Assembly: GCF_015706575.1 (NCBI RefSeq)
Contig: NW_024037064.1
Coordinates: 7,479,606-7,543,605 of the forward strand
Source: Patiria miniata
Lineage: Eukaryota; Echinodermata; Asteroidea; Valvatida; Asterinidae
Length of the DNA stretch: 64,000 bases
Direction of reading: 5' to 3'
Made by a program: the position numbers and the translations under genes. Within the stretch, counting starts at the first letter, position 1, and each line of letters begins with the position of its first letter. Under the pieces are notes generated by a model. That model was not told the origin of the DNA, made no database searches, and saw nothing but the letters and a program-made list of their open reading frames with translations. Positions 12,401 through 27,400 of the stretch are shown here, one piece after another.

Positions 12401-15400
12401 AGTGGTATTTTTGTATCAATTTCCAACGCTGGTCGGCCGACCTGCGTTGGAAAAAACTGGCTTTTTTTTCAAATACTGACCCCAATTGACCATCGCACTT
12501 GTTTGCAATCGATCACACACTTATGAACGGGTACAAGCCAGCTAGACTGGTTCCCTGACCATACAATTCCCCAATGTATGTAAACTGCTCTGTTCCTTCT
12601 TATATGGAGTCAAGGAACCAGACTACAGGAAAATGATTGTTTTTCTTGGTTTTTATAGCATTTTCGAATTTAAAACCTCAAAAAAGTCAGTGTAACTATA
12701 TTTGCTATATATTTCCAACCCCCAAATTCCATCCATTTCTGAAAATTAAAGCAAAAGCAAATGATGTATATTCCCTTTAATTCAGATACCAAACTAACTT
12801 TGTTATTAACCATTTTTACAGCAATAACTGAGGTGTTGAAAACTATATTAGTTCTCATATACCTTGCTTAAACTAAGTTAACCTTTTTCTTGTATGCTCC
12901 GGTCCAGACAACAGATCCTCGCGAGGTTCAAAGCTCCGCAGACCAAGAAGTGGAAAACAAAAACAGGAACGCACAGCAAAATGTAAGACTGGTTACTTTC
13001 TATAATCCATTTCTCAAGCCCGCCATGTTTACATAATAGCGCCCTCTCTTGACGAGAAATAAGAAGCCGTTCACATTTCTAATTTTAAAAAAAAGTTACA
13101 TGTGATTTACAACATGTAAGTCTTAAAAAATGTTAGAAGAAATTTGAGTTTATCTGATTGAATTGGGTCTTGAAAAGAAAACACAAACGATATCTTGAGA
13201 CTTACTCCTCATTTTGTTGGAGCACGTTAAATGGCTAGTACAAAATTCATCAAAAAAACAACTTAAAGTTTTCTTCACAAAAGACATATAGTTTAATTTT
13301 CTACAGCGCGTCCCAAAATACCCACCATTTTCATTGTTTGCAAAGCTCTAGCGTCGGTGCAGAAACACGTGCCGCCATTATTGTACCGTTTTAAAGCTTG
13401 GAATCTGAACTTTATCCCTGGCGAGTGTTGGTTTGATACTTAAAAGATTTTAAAAATGATTCATGTTCAAATAAAGGCATGTTGAAAACAAAATCAACCG
13501 ATTTCAAGGAATATCAGATGGAAACTCGAGTCACACTTTGAGCGTGTTTTTTGAATAGGTACATATATGTACTTGCACTTGAATTTCATACTTGATACGA
13601 AGAATTCATTAAGTTTTAGTCTACGTGGATTAAAAAGAATAGGAAACACAGAAAGTAAAAGGCAACGAGATCGTCACATCATGAACATGATGAACATTTC
13701 CCACATTAGAAAATATACATTGATAGATTTACCTTGAAATCGGCTGAGGTTGTTTTTGACATGTCTTTATTTGAACACGAATCATTTCAAAACCCTTTTG
13801 AAAATCAAACCAATACTTACCAGGGATAAAGTTCAGATTCCAAGCTTTAAAATGATATAAAAAATAATCACAGCACATGTTCCCACGGTGACACTAGATC
13901 CTCGCAAAAAAACGTTGCGGGTATTTTGGGACGCGCTTTATGATAAAGTCTGTGACCCAAGCAAAAGCAGAAAAAGTCAAAGTCTTTACAAACATCTCCA
14001 ATGTTTCTTCTGCATGTCCTTCATTTCTGTTCTTTGTCCTTCGTGTTGTATTTGATTTTACAGAATCATAAAGAAAAGCGTAAATCAGAAACTAGATCTT
14101 GGGTGAGTTGAGACACGCCTTTTGGGCGCGGCACAAGGGTGTGGCTACTAAAAACAGTTTTAACACTAATTTAAAAAAAAGGGCTTTGTGTTATTAAAGG
14201 TAAGGAATTCACAACTAACCATTGAAATCCATCGCACCCTTTCATTGATCACCGCACTTAATAATTCCAACAAATCTTTGTTCTGAATGTTTGTGTTGAC
14301 GAAATGTGTGCAGTTGCGGTGTTGGTTTGAACTATTGAAGTAAAGGGTCAGTCCATACAATTGAGTTCAATTTTTGTGTGTGCTTGTTACTGGTACAACT
14401 TATATAAGAGTGTGTAAATTCAGGGGGAATTCTTTAACCCTAACATACCTGAATCCATCAAAATCCACACCCCTGTTTCGGGGGATTTGGGCGGCCTCGG
14501 GATACCTCCATATTGAAAAAGTTAGGGGATTTTGATGGATTCAGGACATGAAGCCTAGCGGTACCGCAGGATTTTGATGGATTCAGGATACCTCCATATT
14601 GAGCAGTTGGGGGACTCTGATGGATTCAGGATCTCAACAGATTTACGTACATGTACTGCTGTCTAAGGCCAAAAAAAAAGTCTCTGGTTTCTGGTATGCG
14701 CGCGCGTCACCGTAGCCATGCGCGTCGGCAAAATGAAAAAGTTTTTTTTCAATGAAAGATGATGTCTCAAAACCGCCAAACTCACTGGTTATACTGGAAT
14801 CCTGCTGCTGCACAATTTTAACGTGTTTTTAGATGGGGTTAGTATCGAGAATAAGCTTTATGTGGCCTCTCTGGACTTCCATATATTTGCACTAAGTTTA
14901 GTCGGGCACCATTTGCAGTCATCAGCCGACATTTGAAGCCAAAAAATCAGGTAAAAAAAAAAAGCCGCTTCGCCGCACCACTTTTTGGGCAAGCTCCATA
15001 CCAGAAACCGGAGACTTTTTTTGTTTGGCCTAAGTGGTGGATTCTGATGGGCTCACTGGCCACCAACTTTTTTTTGCATGGCAAAATTGATGGATTTTGA
15101 CAGATTCAGGATACTTTCCAGTAAAAATGCCCAAGGGGTTAGGGTTAATGCCTTCTATCTCCATGAGTGATCATGTAAAGCCTAGTACATGCCAAACAGA
15201 TACAAATGACTTTGAGGTCAGTTTTAATGGTACTTGAATAGCAACCTACACAGGTCAGGTGTGACAGAGACACAAACAAGTCACACTTTTGACCCCTCAT
15301 TTATGAACTGACCCAAATCTGCTTTATCATTTGTGAGTCGGGCAGTGCTATCTTACAGGAATTAAGTGGCTATTAAATCTGGCCTACTGTGTAGACCAGA

Positions 15401-18400
15401 TGCTTGAAAAGACTTCAGTGACAAGCCATTCTAAATCAATGGAGTAGAATTATGTGCACTTTGGGACCAGCTTTACTTGGCTTGGTCCGTTGTGTTTACC
15501 TGCACCTTTCAGAACAGGTTGCCAAGTTAGTGCCAGTTCATACTTCCTGCAAATTGCAAACGCGTAACATTTGCTACAAATTTTGCTACAAATACTCGCA
15601 GCACAAATACGTGCCGTAACCCTAACCGCCCCCAATGCTACAAAATACTACTGAGGAGTAACCTGTAGTATGCATTTCTTTCCAGTGTGCACAGCACATG
15701 TAGTATTCTGTGGTATTTGGTACTTGACCCACAACAGCCCTTTGGGGGTTAGGGTTAAATGTACATGTATGATATTAAACTGTGTTTGTGTTCACTTTCC
15801 CGCCAAGTGTGAACCCAGCCTTGCTGTGATGTTTTCGTCCTGAGTTTTTCTCCTCTTGTTCCATTATTCATATATTGTTGTTTTGGTGTCCCTTCAAAGT
15901 AGGACATTTTCCCCTTCTATTTCCCAAAACCCACTTACTGCTGAACTTAATTCCAAAAATATGCACCCTCTAAACCCCATGCACAGTTTCTTATTCCAAA
16001 CCCTATAATACAATCCAATGACCCATTTTCCAAACGCCAATTCCTTTGCACTTTTCAGGAAGTTTGACAAGCAAATAAGTTAAAAAAGGCATTGCCATTT
16101 TATTTAATCAAACCGGCACCACTCCAAATTCCCAGTATTAAATCTAAGTTGTATTCAAAATGGAAAGGATTAAAGGGATCAAAAGTGATTAAGTGAATTT
16201 GAAAGAGCTACGTGCTGAGCAAAAAGTCACATAGCTCATGAAATATCCCCATGCGAGGTGAATTTTTGCAGAGTTTTCAGCCTCGCAAGGCCGTGAGGCA
16301 AGTTTCTATCCTACTTGATTTTTTCGCCTTGCAAGGTGAAAAACGCACCGTGTGCGGTCAATCTGAGCTAAGTGCTGAGCTAAAAAACTTACTCTTGCCG
16401 AAATCGGCCTGCCTAATACTCACTGTAGGGACGGAAACTACCAGAGCACTCTATTCTTTTATTGATTTTTCAGTGAATAAACACAATGTAACACAATGTA
16501 ATACAATGTAATACAATGTTGTACAAAGTGCTAATGGGTTTGTCAACTGATCAATGACAATCCCTTATTCAAATTTTGACAATAGCATCTTAACAATGTA
16601 ACGCCCATTTCGGACTACAAATTGCCCTGCATGCTACTCCCCATACCACCCAAATATATATTTTTATGGATTCATCAGAAGTTAAATACATTGTAACACA
16701 TTGTAATCCAATGAACTGCAACTTCTGAAGGTGAATTAATGTCCCTCTTTATAACTTTCCATTTTGATTACAAAATCAGGTCCACTGGCTTCCAAATGAA
16801 AAAAATTCATCCCATGCACCCAAACAAACGTTTCTACTCGCGCCCTCTAACACCCAAACTCTACCCCCCAAACTTCCAGCCAACTGACACAGAGGTAGAA
16901 AATGATGCCTTAAGCAGAAATGGTAGAACTTTACCCTACAAACAGTCGGGTCAGTCACATGTGACATTACAAGAAACAGGGGATGAACAGTACCTACGTA
17001 TGTTGTAGTTATGTCCATCATATGTCCAGTCACCAAAAAAATCACAAGTCATTTCAGAAGTGTGGTCACATGTAAAAGGGGAGGAACATTGATAGAAGAA
17101 CTCCTTCACTTGAACAGCTGCTGACATGACTTAGGACTGTATGACTTGTAATGGACTTGTGATGGATTTGTGATGGACTTGTGGTGGACTTGTGATGGAC
17201 TTGTGAGGGACTTGAGATGAACTTGTGATGAACTTGTGATGGACTTATTGGACTCAACCACAACATTAAACAGTCGCTCAATGGACTTGTCTGGACTTGA
17301 GTTTCACTTGTGATGGACTTGTGAGGACTTGTGAGGACTTGTGAGGACTTGTGAGGACTTGTGATGGACTTGTGAGGACTTGTGATGGACTTGTGATGGA
17401 CTTGTGATGGACTTGTGATGGACTTGTGAGGACTTGTGATGGACTTGTGATGGACTTGTGATGGACCTGTGATGGACTTGTGATGGACTTGTGAGGACTT
17501 GTGATGGACTTGTGATGGACTTGTGATGGACTTGTGATGGACTTGTGAGGACTTGTGATGGACTTGTGATGGACTTATGATGGACTCAACCACAACATTA
17601 AACAGTCGCTCAATGGACTTGTCTGGACTTGAGTTTCACTTGTGATGGACTTGTGAGGACTTGTGATGGACTTGTGAGGACTTGTGATGGACTTGTGATG
17701 GACTTGTGAGGACTTGTGATGGACTTGTGATGGACTTATGATGGACTCAACCACAACATTAAACAGTCGCTCAATGGACTTGTCTGGACTTGAGTTTCAC
17801 TTGTGATGGACTTGTGAGGACTTGTGAGGACTTGTGATGGACTTGTGAGGACTTGTGATGGACTTGTGATGGACTTGTGAGGACTTGTGATGGACTTGTG
17901 ATGGACTTGTGATGGACTTGTGATGGACTTGTGAGGACTTGTGATGGACTTGTGATGGACTTGTGATGGACCTGTGATGGACTTGTGATGGACTTGTGAG
18001 GACTTGTGATGGACTTGTGATGACTTGTGATGGACTTGTGATGGACTTGTGATGGACTTGTGAGGACTTGTGATGGACTTGTGATGACTTGTGATGGACT
18101 TGTGATGGACTTGTGATGGACTTGTGGTGGACTTGTGATTTGTGATGGACTTGTGATGGACTTGTGATGACTTGTGATGAACTTGTGATGAACTTGTGAT
18201 GAACTTGTGAGGACTTGTGATGGACTTGTGATTGACTCAACCACAACATTAAACAGTCTCACAGTTCATTTTAGACCTTATGCTTTGCAAGTATCTCAGA
18301 GGCTGTTCTTCGTCAGTTTAATTAACAATGAATGCACTACAGGTTTTACTCGTGCCTATCCCAGCAATACAAAACCACTGCCTTCTGACTCCTCCTTAAC

Positions 18401-21400
18401 CCTAACTGAACTCAACCCATCAAACAGCAGGTTTTGTTGGAATCTGTTGGGATAGGTACAGTACTCCTAAACTGATGGCCTTTTGACTGGGGTTGGCATA
18501 CCTCCAGAAACTAAGTCCAACAGTGTGTGTGTACAATTTCCAATGTGGGTGTTGGAATTTGCCTGAATGGGTATGATTCCTAGTAAATTATGCTGGGGAG
18601 TTAGGGTTAATGCATAATGCTATGTCATTGCTGTGTTAACTTGACTTGAACATGTGAACTCATTATTGACTTGAACAAGACTTCAGTGCTTATTTAATGG
18701 AGCTATATGTGAATTCGTCACTGATTACTTCTCTATGGTTGTTTTGCCAACAGTTACCTCATGGCATCATTCACGCGAGGCAAAGATCAAGCCCGGAGAC
18801 TCTGGGTGTCATGAGTGAAATCCAACCCGGCACCAATCTAAAGAGGAACAACTCGGATGCACAGTCTAAAGAGACTGCTGCCAGGAAGAAACATGTGCGG
18901 GGTATGGGAGCCGCAGAGTCTGAAATCAGACGCAAACGCTCCGATAACATCGAGCAGTTAGGACGGGTAAGAATGTGATGGGGATCAATTTCCTGGAGCA
19001 GCTTCTTAGGCAAAGATGGATCCCTGTTTGCCATTTCTTAGGTTTGCAGCGTTGCTAATGTTGCTAGCATCATGACTTTGGGCGTGATCCCTGGCTATAT
19101 GGCATATACGGGTTTATGGCTACTGACTAGCGCCCCTTGAACAAAGACATTGACAAAATGGTGAACCCCCAACATACATGTAGGGCTGGATAGCTCAGTT
19201 GGTAGAGCACCGGAACGGTAATCCAAAGAATTAGGGGTGTGCATTTACAGGTAGTACCACAACCGATTGAAAAAATATGGGTACCCGGTCAAAAAAAGAA
19301 CAACCCCAAAAGCCAATATCGGAAGTTGCGTTTCAGAATGTTCATACAGGTCGGCACGATGATACTGCCGCATCGGTGCGTCAATACAGCAACATACAAG
19401 TGTGTCCAGTGAGCACAGCTTTACGGTGTAAACTGCAACTTTTCGCGAGTGTCATAAACCTGAAACATGTTTTGTTTTCCAATGTTTCCCGGTTTGCATT
19501 TTGAAAATTCCCCACAAGTGGCATTCAAAAGCTTCCTTTTTCATTGTCTGAGAAGTAACTAAGTTATTTGTTATGTTGTTTACGGGTACCCGGTTCCATA
19601 GTGTGGAACCGGTTCCTGACACCAACGGTCGGGTACTCGGGTACCTGGTTCCATAGTCTGGAACCGGTTTCTGACGTCAACAGTAGATTACTCGGGTACC
19701 TGGTTCCATAGTCTGGAACCGGTTCCTGACACCAACGGTCGGGTACTTGGGTACCTGGTTCCATAGTCTGGAACCGGTTTCTGATGTCAACAGTCGGATA
19801 CTCGGATATCCGGTTCCATAGTCTGGAACCGGTTCCTGACACCAACAGTTGGGTACTCGGGTACCTGGTTCCATAGTTTGAAACCGGTTTCTGACGTCAA
19901 CAGTCGGTTACTCGGATACCCGGTTCCATACTCTGGAACCGGTTCCTGACGTCATCGGTTGGGTGCTCGGTTATCCAGTTCCATAGTTTGGATCCGGTTC
20001 CTGATATCAACGGTCGGTTTCTCGGGTACCATGTTCCAATGCACAGCCCTAGTCACAGGTTCAAGTCCCACTGCTGTCAATTTCTTTGTTCGACTTTTGA
20101 TAATGGTTTATTTTTGTGTTTTTCAGAGTCAATCTTTACCCGCCGAGCCCGGCGGAGCTGACAGCGACATGGCCGACAGTTCTCCCAACTCTACACCACC
20201 GGCGAAGCGAAGAACTGACACCGACTCAAGCCTTGAGAATCAGGAAGGGGGATCAGTGGTCAGTATGACGGTACAGTAGTTGAGACATCTGCACTAGCAA
20301 GCTGAGGGTTGTGGGTTCGAGTTCCGCTCGAGGCAGCTTGTGCCTTTCTTTGCTGGTCCCACAGCCAGTCTATTGTCTTCTTTTTACCTAACTAACTGGA
20401 TTAAGCCGTGCCCACATAATGTTTTGCCCTCTCTGGAAAACAGGTTTAGAGGTTATCCACCGCAGAATGAAGAGAAACATTCAAGGAAATCAAAAAACAC
20501 AAATTTGGGGTTGAAAGAGTTTTCGCAGTTTAAGTAAAGTTATTTTTTGTACCGAGTTTTCTTTACTACACGGCAACAAAGAAGTTTCCTCGTGGAGTAC
20601 GTAAAACAAACGTGTGATCTGGTACACTGTGCCCTCTGGAGACGTGTGTACAATAGGGAACAAAGGATTGTATACGTCTCCACAGGACAATTTCTATCGA
20701 TGAATGGTCTCCACTAGATTTTCACAAAATAGATATGGATTTTACTCAAAAACTAGGAATTTCCAAGGTGGGTTGATCTGTCGCAAATGGAAAAGTTTTA
20801 GAAAAGGGATAAGCCCAAATTTTAGCCGAGGAAATTAATTCTGGTTAAATTAGAGCATTTTAAAACTTCACTTTCAAACTCGAAAACTTTACTACACGAG
20901 AACAAAGAAATGTCTCCACAAGGATACAAATTTCAGTATGGGTGAGCTTGTCTTACATACGCAGTGTGGACTTCCGAACAAAACACGTCCACATAATGTA
21001 GGTAGCACCGACGTTGTGTGGACTTGCCCACGTCCACACAGTGTTTCCCCATTTCTGGAAAACAGGTTTAGAGGCATTTTTGGGTTAGGTTTATCTGTAG
21101 CAAAATGAAGAGAAACACTAAAGGGAATCATAGAAAAAAAATTGGGTTGAAAGAGTTTTCACAGTTTGAGAAAAATGAGTTTTTCAACTGGTGTTCCTTA
21201 ACTACACGAAAAGAAAGGAAAGTCCACACTACTTATGTGAAACAAGTCTGGGTGTGTTTGTGTGTGTGTAGACTAAGCCGCATCGTGATGGTACCGTGGT
21301 CCCCCCGAGCCAACCCTTCAAGATTGCCACCGTCGGCACAGTGGAACCATTAACCTCCGAAGTCCTCACGAACATGCAGGCGCCTCAAGTCCAAATCATG

Positions 21401-24400
21401 TCTATGGAAGACGACGATTTCCAATCTGATAATGAAACGGTAAGCTGCTTTTGAGCCTCATTTGCATAAGCTGCTAAGCGTCATATTCCAACAAATTCGA
21501 CCCAGTCTTATCAAGCCGTTAAGCAGCAAAATATGATTTAGCAAGTTATGTTGCAAAGCTGAAAACAAAACCAGATTGGAACCGTCACTAGCAGAATGCA
21601 TTGCATGACATTTTGGGTGGAGTTTTAAGTGAAATATTTTGCGCTTACCTACTTTGTGTTCAGCTCTGAGTTGTGCTACACGCAGTGTAGTTTGAGTAGA
21701 ATTAAAAAACTATGTAGGCAAACATGTCATTTGATGCGTTTTACTAGGGACTGACTGGATCCTTAGTGATTGACACAAAGAACTGGTTAAGTATTTATTG
21801 TTGAGCTGGTAAGCAGAAATTGTCGGTAAGCAAGTTAACATTCAGCAAAGTACCACAGACTTGAGTCAAAAAAAGCAGAACCCAAACGCTGAAAACATAT
21901 TTCATATTTAAAAAATAATCGTAGCACTAACAATAATGACTGGAAAGCCAGTTTCCTAAACTACTTGTAGATGAAAAAACTTACTGAAATTGCTCATTCT
22001 ATTCAAAGAATATCACCAGTGACCCTAAAACCTCTCCCCCCCCCAATAAAATGATTTCAAGAACGTTGTCACGATGGTCTTCAAACATCACCAGTGATAA
22101 AACCTCAGTTTAAAAGTTTAAAATATTCAACAAAGTCCTTTTGAAGGCCCGTCTTTTAAAAAAAAGTGGATTTTATAAATCATCGTGTTTGCCTTTAATA
22201 GCACGATTTGTTAATAAAGATATTGTGTACAACAGTTGTTGACAGTTGTTGCAACAAGTGTTCTGTGTTTTTTTCTTTGTTGTTCCAAACAGTCAGAATA
22301 CAAGATAATTTGCTTTTTTTGGACGAAAGAGGTTTAAGGGTCATTGCGTTTAAATGGTGATATTCTTTGAGCTTATTGAGCAATTTCAGTATTTTTTTTA
22401 TCTAAACGTAGCTTATGAAATTGGCTTTCCAGTCATTATTATTTTGGGTGCTACAAATTTGTTTAAATATGAAATATACTTTTGGGGGTTTGGGCTCTGG
22501 TTTTTTTTACTCACCCTGTACAGTTTGAGTTGGAATGAAACTTGGTTAGTGTATCGAGTGTAACATCATGTGAATCATGATGATGTCAACATTTGATCTT
22601 TTTGCTTTATAGGTTTTTTGTTTATAGTCCTAGTGTTTTTGTCTGCTGTGTCAATTTGACGGCTCCCTCTTTTGTTTTGTACAAAGCACAAGAGGGATTC
22701 TGCATGTTCTGTGAGCCAACCCAAGTTTGAAACATTACAAGAAAGCATGTCTGACCATGTATGTATGATGAAGTCATGTTTAACCTGACCTTTGACCTGC
22801 ATTGAATTCTGGGATACGTTGCTACCATCATGCAATCTGTGTTGTATATAGCAGCTTGGATTAACAAATTGTCCATGAAGTCGGCTATGTTTTCCTGTAA
22901 TGTTCTATCTGATCATACATCGTCGTGTCCGTGCAACAAGGTCATATCTCCTAAAATGGGCCATACATGAAAGGCGAGTTTCAGAATGTCAAAAAGGTCG
23001 TATTTCACTTAAAATAACCCGGATGCACCCACAAAGTCAATGGGCGTCAAGATACGACCTTGTTGCACGGAGCGTATTCGCGCGAGATACGACTTTGTTG
23101 CAGAATGGAGTTACGACCTTGTTGCACTCACACGACAACATGTACTGTGGACTTTTTCCTGTGTTGTCTTTCTAGCCTTTTTCCTTTATGCTCTGGAGTC
23201 TTTTTTTTTCCGCACTGTTTTATAATGAAGTTATAGTTAGTTGAAATATTTGTGAGGCATTCTAACAAAATGAGACAGAACTGGGCAGAGGTTGAAATGA
23301 GGGTTTGCAGATATTAGGAAAGAGAATAAACTTCTCCTTACAACACTGTTTGTTGCACTTCAATCGGATATTCCGTTGACAAGTTTATGGCTGTTGAAAG
23401 TTGGCATTTATCGGCGTGTCAATATAGTTAAATACTGAGAAAAAGGCCTTTGAAGTTCTAAGCTTTGTATTTGTGAAAATTAAATATGCTAATTGTTGTT
23501 CCTTAAAAGCAGTTTTATTCCACGATTTTTATACTAATTCGTCAAAATATCTGTAGCAAACATCAAAGATTACAAATATAAATCTGAAAATGGGAAAAAA
23601 AATCACCCCCCCTTTTTAGTTGTTTTTACATTTTTTCTCCACTACGGTCTGTGCCCAGTTCTATGTCATGTTGCCAGAATGCCTCACATTTAGTCTCATT
23701 TCTGTGGTTTGCATTTCTTATTTTGTTTGGCTTTTTGTCTAACACATAAGTAGGGGGCTATGAGGAACAAACAGTGAATACACGTAACTCTTTCATTCCC
23801 TTCCTTCCCTACCCCTGCTATTATGTATCGTGTATGTGACCGTTAGCTTGGTTTAATCCTAACTCTTTTGCATTGAGATGTTTTCGTTAAGATGTTTTTT
23901 TGCAGTCCTAATCCAACAAAACCCCTGCAGGGGAAAAAAGTTCAGATTTTACCGAATTCCCTTCCAACACGTGCGAGTGCACAATAAACTCTGGCTATCT
24001 TCCGTGAAACTCTATGAAGTTGACAGGAGATTGTACGTACAAGCCCAGGCCGTGGCACGTACCATCCCACTCACGGCAACCGACAAGCTTTTTCGTACGG
24101 AATGAGAGTGCACTGTATACCACACTGTATACCATGTGACTATAACATTACTGCACATACATGTACATGTACCTTGCCTCTGTCGACAACATTTTCATAA
24201 ACAACTTTTTAGAATTGTTACAAACAATGTTTGTGAAGTATTTCATTTAGTTTGTTTGCTTTTTTTTGTGAAAATTAGTATTTGGTATTTTATGGTAAAC
24301 TTAGAGGGCTCATTTTTAGTTAATTTTCTGGGAACAAGCCAACCATCCAACCACAATGTGACACGTGAATGTAGAAGTCCCAGCCACAGCTTAAAAATGT

Positions 24401-27400
24401 AGCGCCTTTTACATTTCTAGGCATATTTACTTCTGGAGAAAAAAAAGCAAACACTTTACTTCTTCTATGTGTGTTGTTTAAGTCCGATGATTAGTGAATT
24501 TGGACAATAACGATTTTATCATGTGTTGAAAATCAACAATTTCATTGGAACCCTTTTTCATGTTGAACATGTTGAATGTGCTAATTGTATCCAGTGGTTT
24601 TCCTAAGCCTGAAATACTGGGTATGGTTCTGTGGAGCTGCTTATCTAGAACTTCTGCTTAGCAGGTTGTTTGTAGCAAGCAAAAATGAGCTGGCTACCAG
24701 TCTGTTGTGTTGCCAAGCAAATATCTTCTGCGCTAAGCATGTTCTGCACTCAGCAACCCATGCAATTTACCCATGCAGAATCTTATTTTGCTTCATGATC
24801 TGTCTCTGTAATTTCCAATTGCTTCTCTGGCTTTTAATCCCTCCTTAATCTCTTAATCCCTTCTTAATCCCTAATGCATTCTGCTCCAATGCTAATCCCT
24901 GTTGCTAATCTAATCCGGTAATGTCCATCTTTATCTCTCCCTGATTAACAGCCGCATGGAAACATCCAATCCGTAAGTGTCTTACTCTGGATTATCCGCG
25001 CTAATCTCATGCTAGTCTTGATTCAAGATTGGATTTGCATGTTACTCCTTGAAAGCTGGACTCAGGTCGACCCGGAATTTGTTTGCACAGCAACAGAACT
25101 AGCCTTGCTCCAGGCGTTCATCAGTAGTGGTAGCTGGCCGCTAAAATCATTTGTAAGCGCTAGCCGCGCACTGTGCTTTGCGCAAGGACGAACATACCCT
25201 GCTTTCTTCGCCAACTTATTGTAGCCACCAGAGGTCGCTGTTCGCACTTCACACACTACATACATCTAGTGCGTGCCTAGCTTTTTATAAAAGTTTTAGC
25301 AGCCAGATACCATCACAGAAAGAGTCGACAAATGCCTTTACCACGGCCAGTTCCGTCGCAGCGTCAGCAATCACAGGTCGATCTGAGGCCAGCCTTATAC
25401 GGTCCCTGACAATCGCGATGAATTTGCCCAACGGTAGAAACTGCTATCAACAAGATCAATCAAAATCAGTCTTGGGAATTTCGGCAGTGCTTTCCAGCAA
25501 ATTCTGATCATTCCTCAAGTGCAGTGTAGTCAAGCTAATGCACACACTTGAGGTATGCTTGGAATTCCCTGGGTAGCACTGCCAAAGTTCTCGAGGCCTG
25601 GAATTGATTGTTCTTGTTGATAGTAATCTCTACCACAATGGCGGCTTTCCTGCGCTAGCCAGAGACCGGTTGTATCTGGGGAGTAACATCAAAGTCTAAT
25701 CATGAATGAAGATGAACTTCATTACACCAGTCATTTTGTGTTTGTTGTTCAAAAAGTCTTCTTGACTTTGTTGTGTCATATAAACCTGACGTCTCTGGGC
25801 ATTTTTCATTTAAACTTTCCTGAAACCTCCAAAATCCAGCGCTATAAAAAAAAACCCATTAGGCTGCTTTAATGGTTCCATTTTCTGGATACAAAAATTT
25901 AAAAAAAAATTGTTTATTGAAGCAGTTTAGTAACTTTGCTGCAATCTAAAAATCAAAGATTTTCAAAAAAATTAACAATGAAGAGTTACCAGTAGGTGAA
26001 CAACCTTGAGTTGTTGTATATTTATATATTCACAATGGTGTCATTAAGAGTGTCCTTATTTGCTAAAATGCGCAGTGTTTGTATTTCAACCAAACTACAA
26101 TGTCAGCCCATGAAAATACTGTTATTTAACATGTTGTTGGATTTACGTTTCTTGAGGTTGACAATTGTTGCATGTTGCGATATTCATTCTCTGGTCGTAC
26201 ATTCCAATTGCAGTAGAGTAGAAATAGCTGTGTCCTTCGATTCTTCATCTTCATATTTTTTTGTTGGTGCCATCTATCTGTTCCCAGCTTTGTGTCATTT
26301 GTGTCTTTAAGATGATTTGTTTAGAAGTATCCAACTTACATGTATTACAAGTTTTTGCGCAGTTCTCTTTTTGAAACTGTGTTCGTGTTTCGTCGTTTGG
26401 GTTTTGTTTTGTAATACGCAAGCAGTACATGCACATAATGCAGTTTTGTGAAAGTTGTGCGTTATATTTCCATGCATGTTCACGTCTATTGCACTGTTAC
26501 CATGGTTATAGTATGTGCTTTTATTGGAAAGAGTACACACAAGGTCTTATGCATCTTAACAAAAGGAGAAAGTTGTATCATAATTGAAATGTTTAGTTTC
26601 AAATGGTCGTTACATACATTGTATGTCTGAGTGCATGCCAGCCAAAGACATCTAGGGCCAAGTTCGGGCAAGGACCATTAGTCGACTAGGTGTTGATCTG
26701 TGACGTACCTTACGTCTGCGCACTAATAGCAAAGTGCGAACGTCTCTAGTCGAACGCTGGTCAAAATGTCATTGCAAAACGTCTGGATCCTGGCTCCCTG
26801 CTGTACGTTATGAACGCGCGCGGCTATGGTTACCAGCGAAGCAACCAACCCCAGTAGGTTGGTTCCAAATAGTCGACTAGCGTAGTTAACCATCGTCGAC
26901 TAGACAGAGTTCGGGCAAGCATTAGTCGACCAATGGTTAACTATAGTCCTTGCGCGAACTTGCCCCAAGTTGATAGCAACACTGGTTACCACTAGCTGTG
27001 GGTATTGTAATGCACAGCAGGGAGCCAGGATTTGGAAGTGTTGTAGTTTTCAGGGATCGTTCGCGCTTGACCAATGTGCAAATGCCACACGTAGACAAGA
27101 CAAATTTACTAAAAAACGTGTTCAGTAATTATGAAAATTTGAAGAAACTTTCGAAGAAATATCTGCACAGTTAGTTTATTCCTTACACAACTACGAGGTA
27201 CTCCAGCTGTAGACCTTTATCATGCAGCCACCATTTCAGTCATGTTCCCTGTATCCAATAACAGTACCGAATGATATTTTTTTGTGTAAAAAAGGAACCA
27301 GACTATTTTTCCTTCCAGCTTCGCTTTGGCTGCAACATGATAATGGTCTGTTGGTAAAGATTCAACATTTTGCTTAATACCAGCATAACTTGAAACTTGG

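Noticed and set aside
17066..18262. Minus-strand ORFs made of SITSPSQVHHK-like repeats
   Set aside because: They are translations of the 11-bp minisatellite in intron 6.
25290..25430. Exon-like open stretch after TTTTAGCAG in intron 9
   Set aside because: It lies within a foldback element and its possible donors (GTCGAT, GTAGAA) are weak. The frame does not resemble the RGS-like family.
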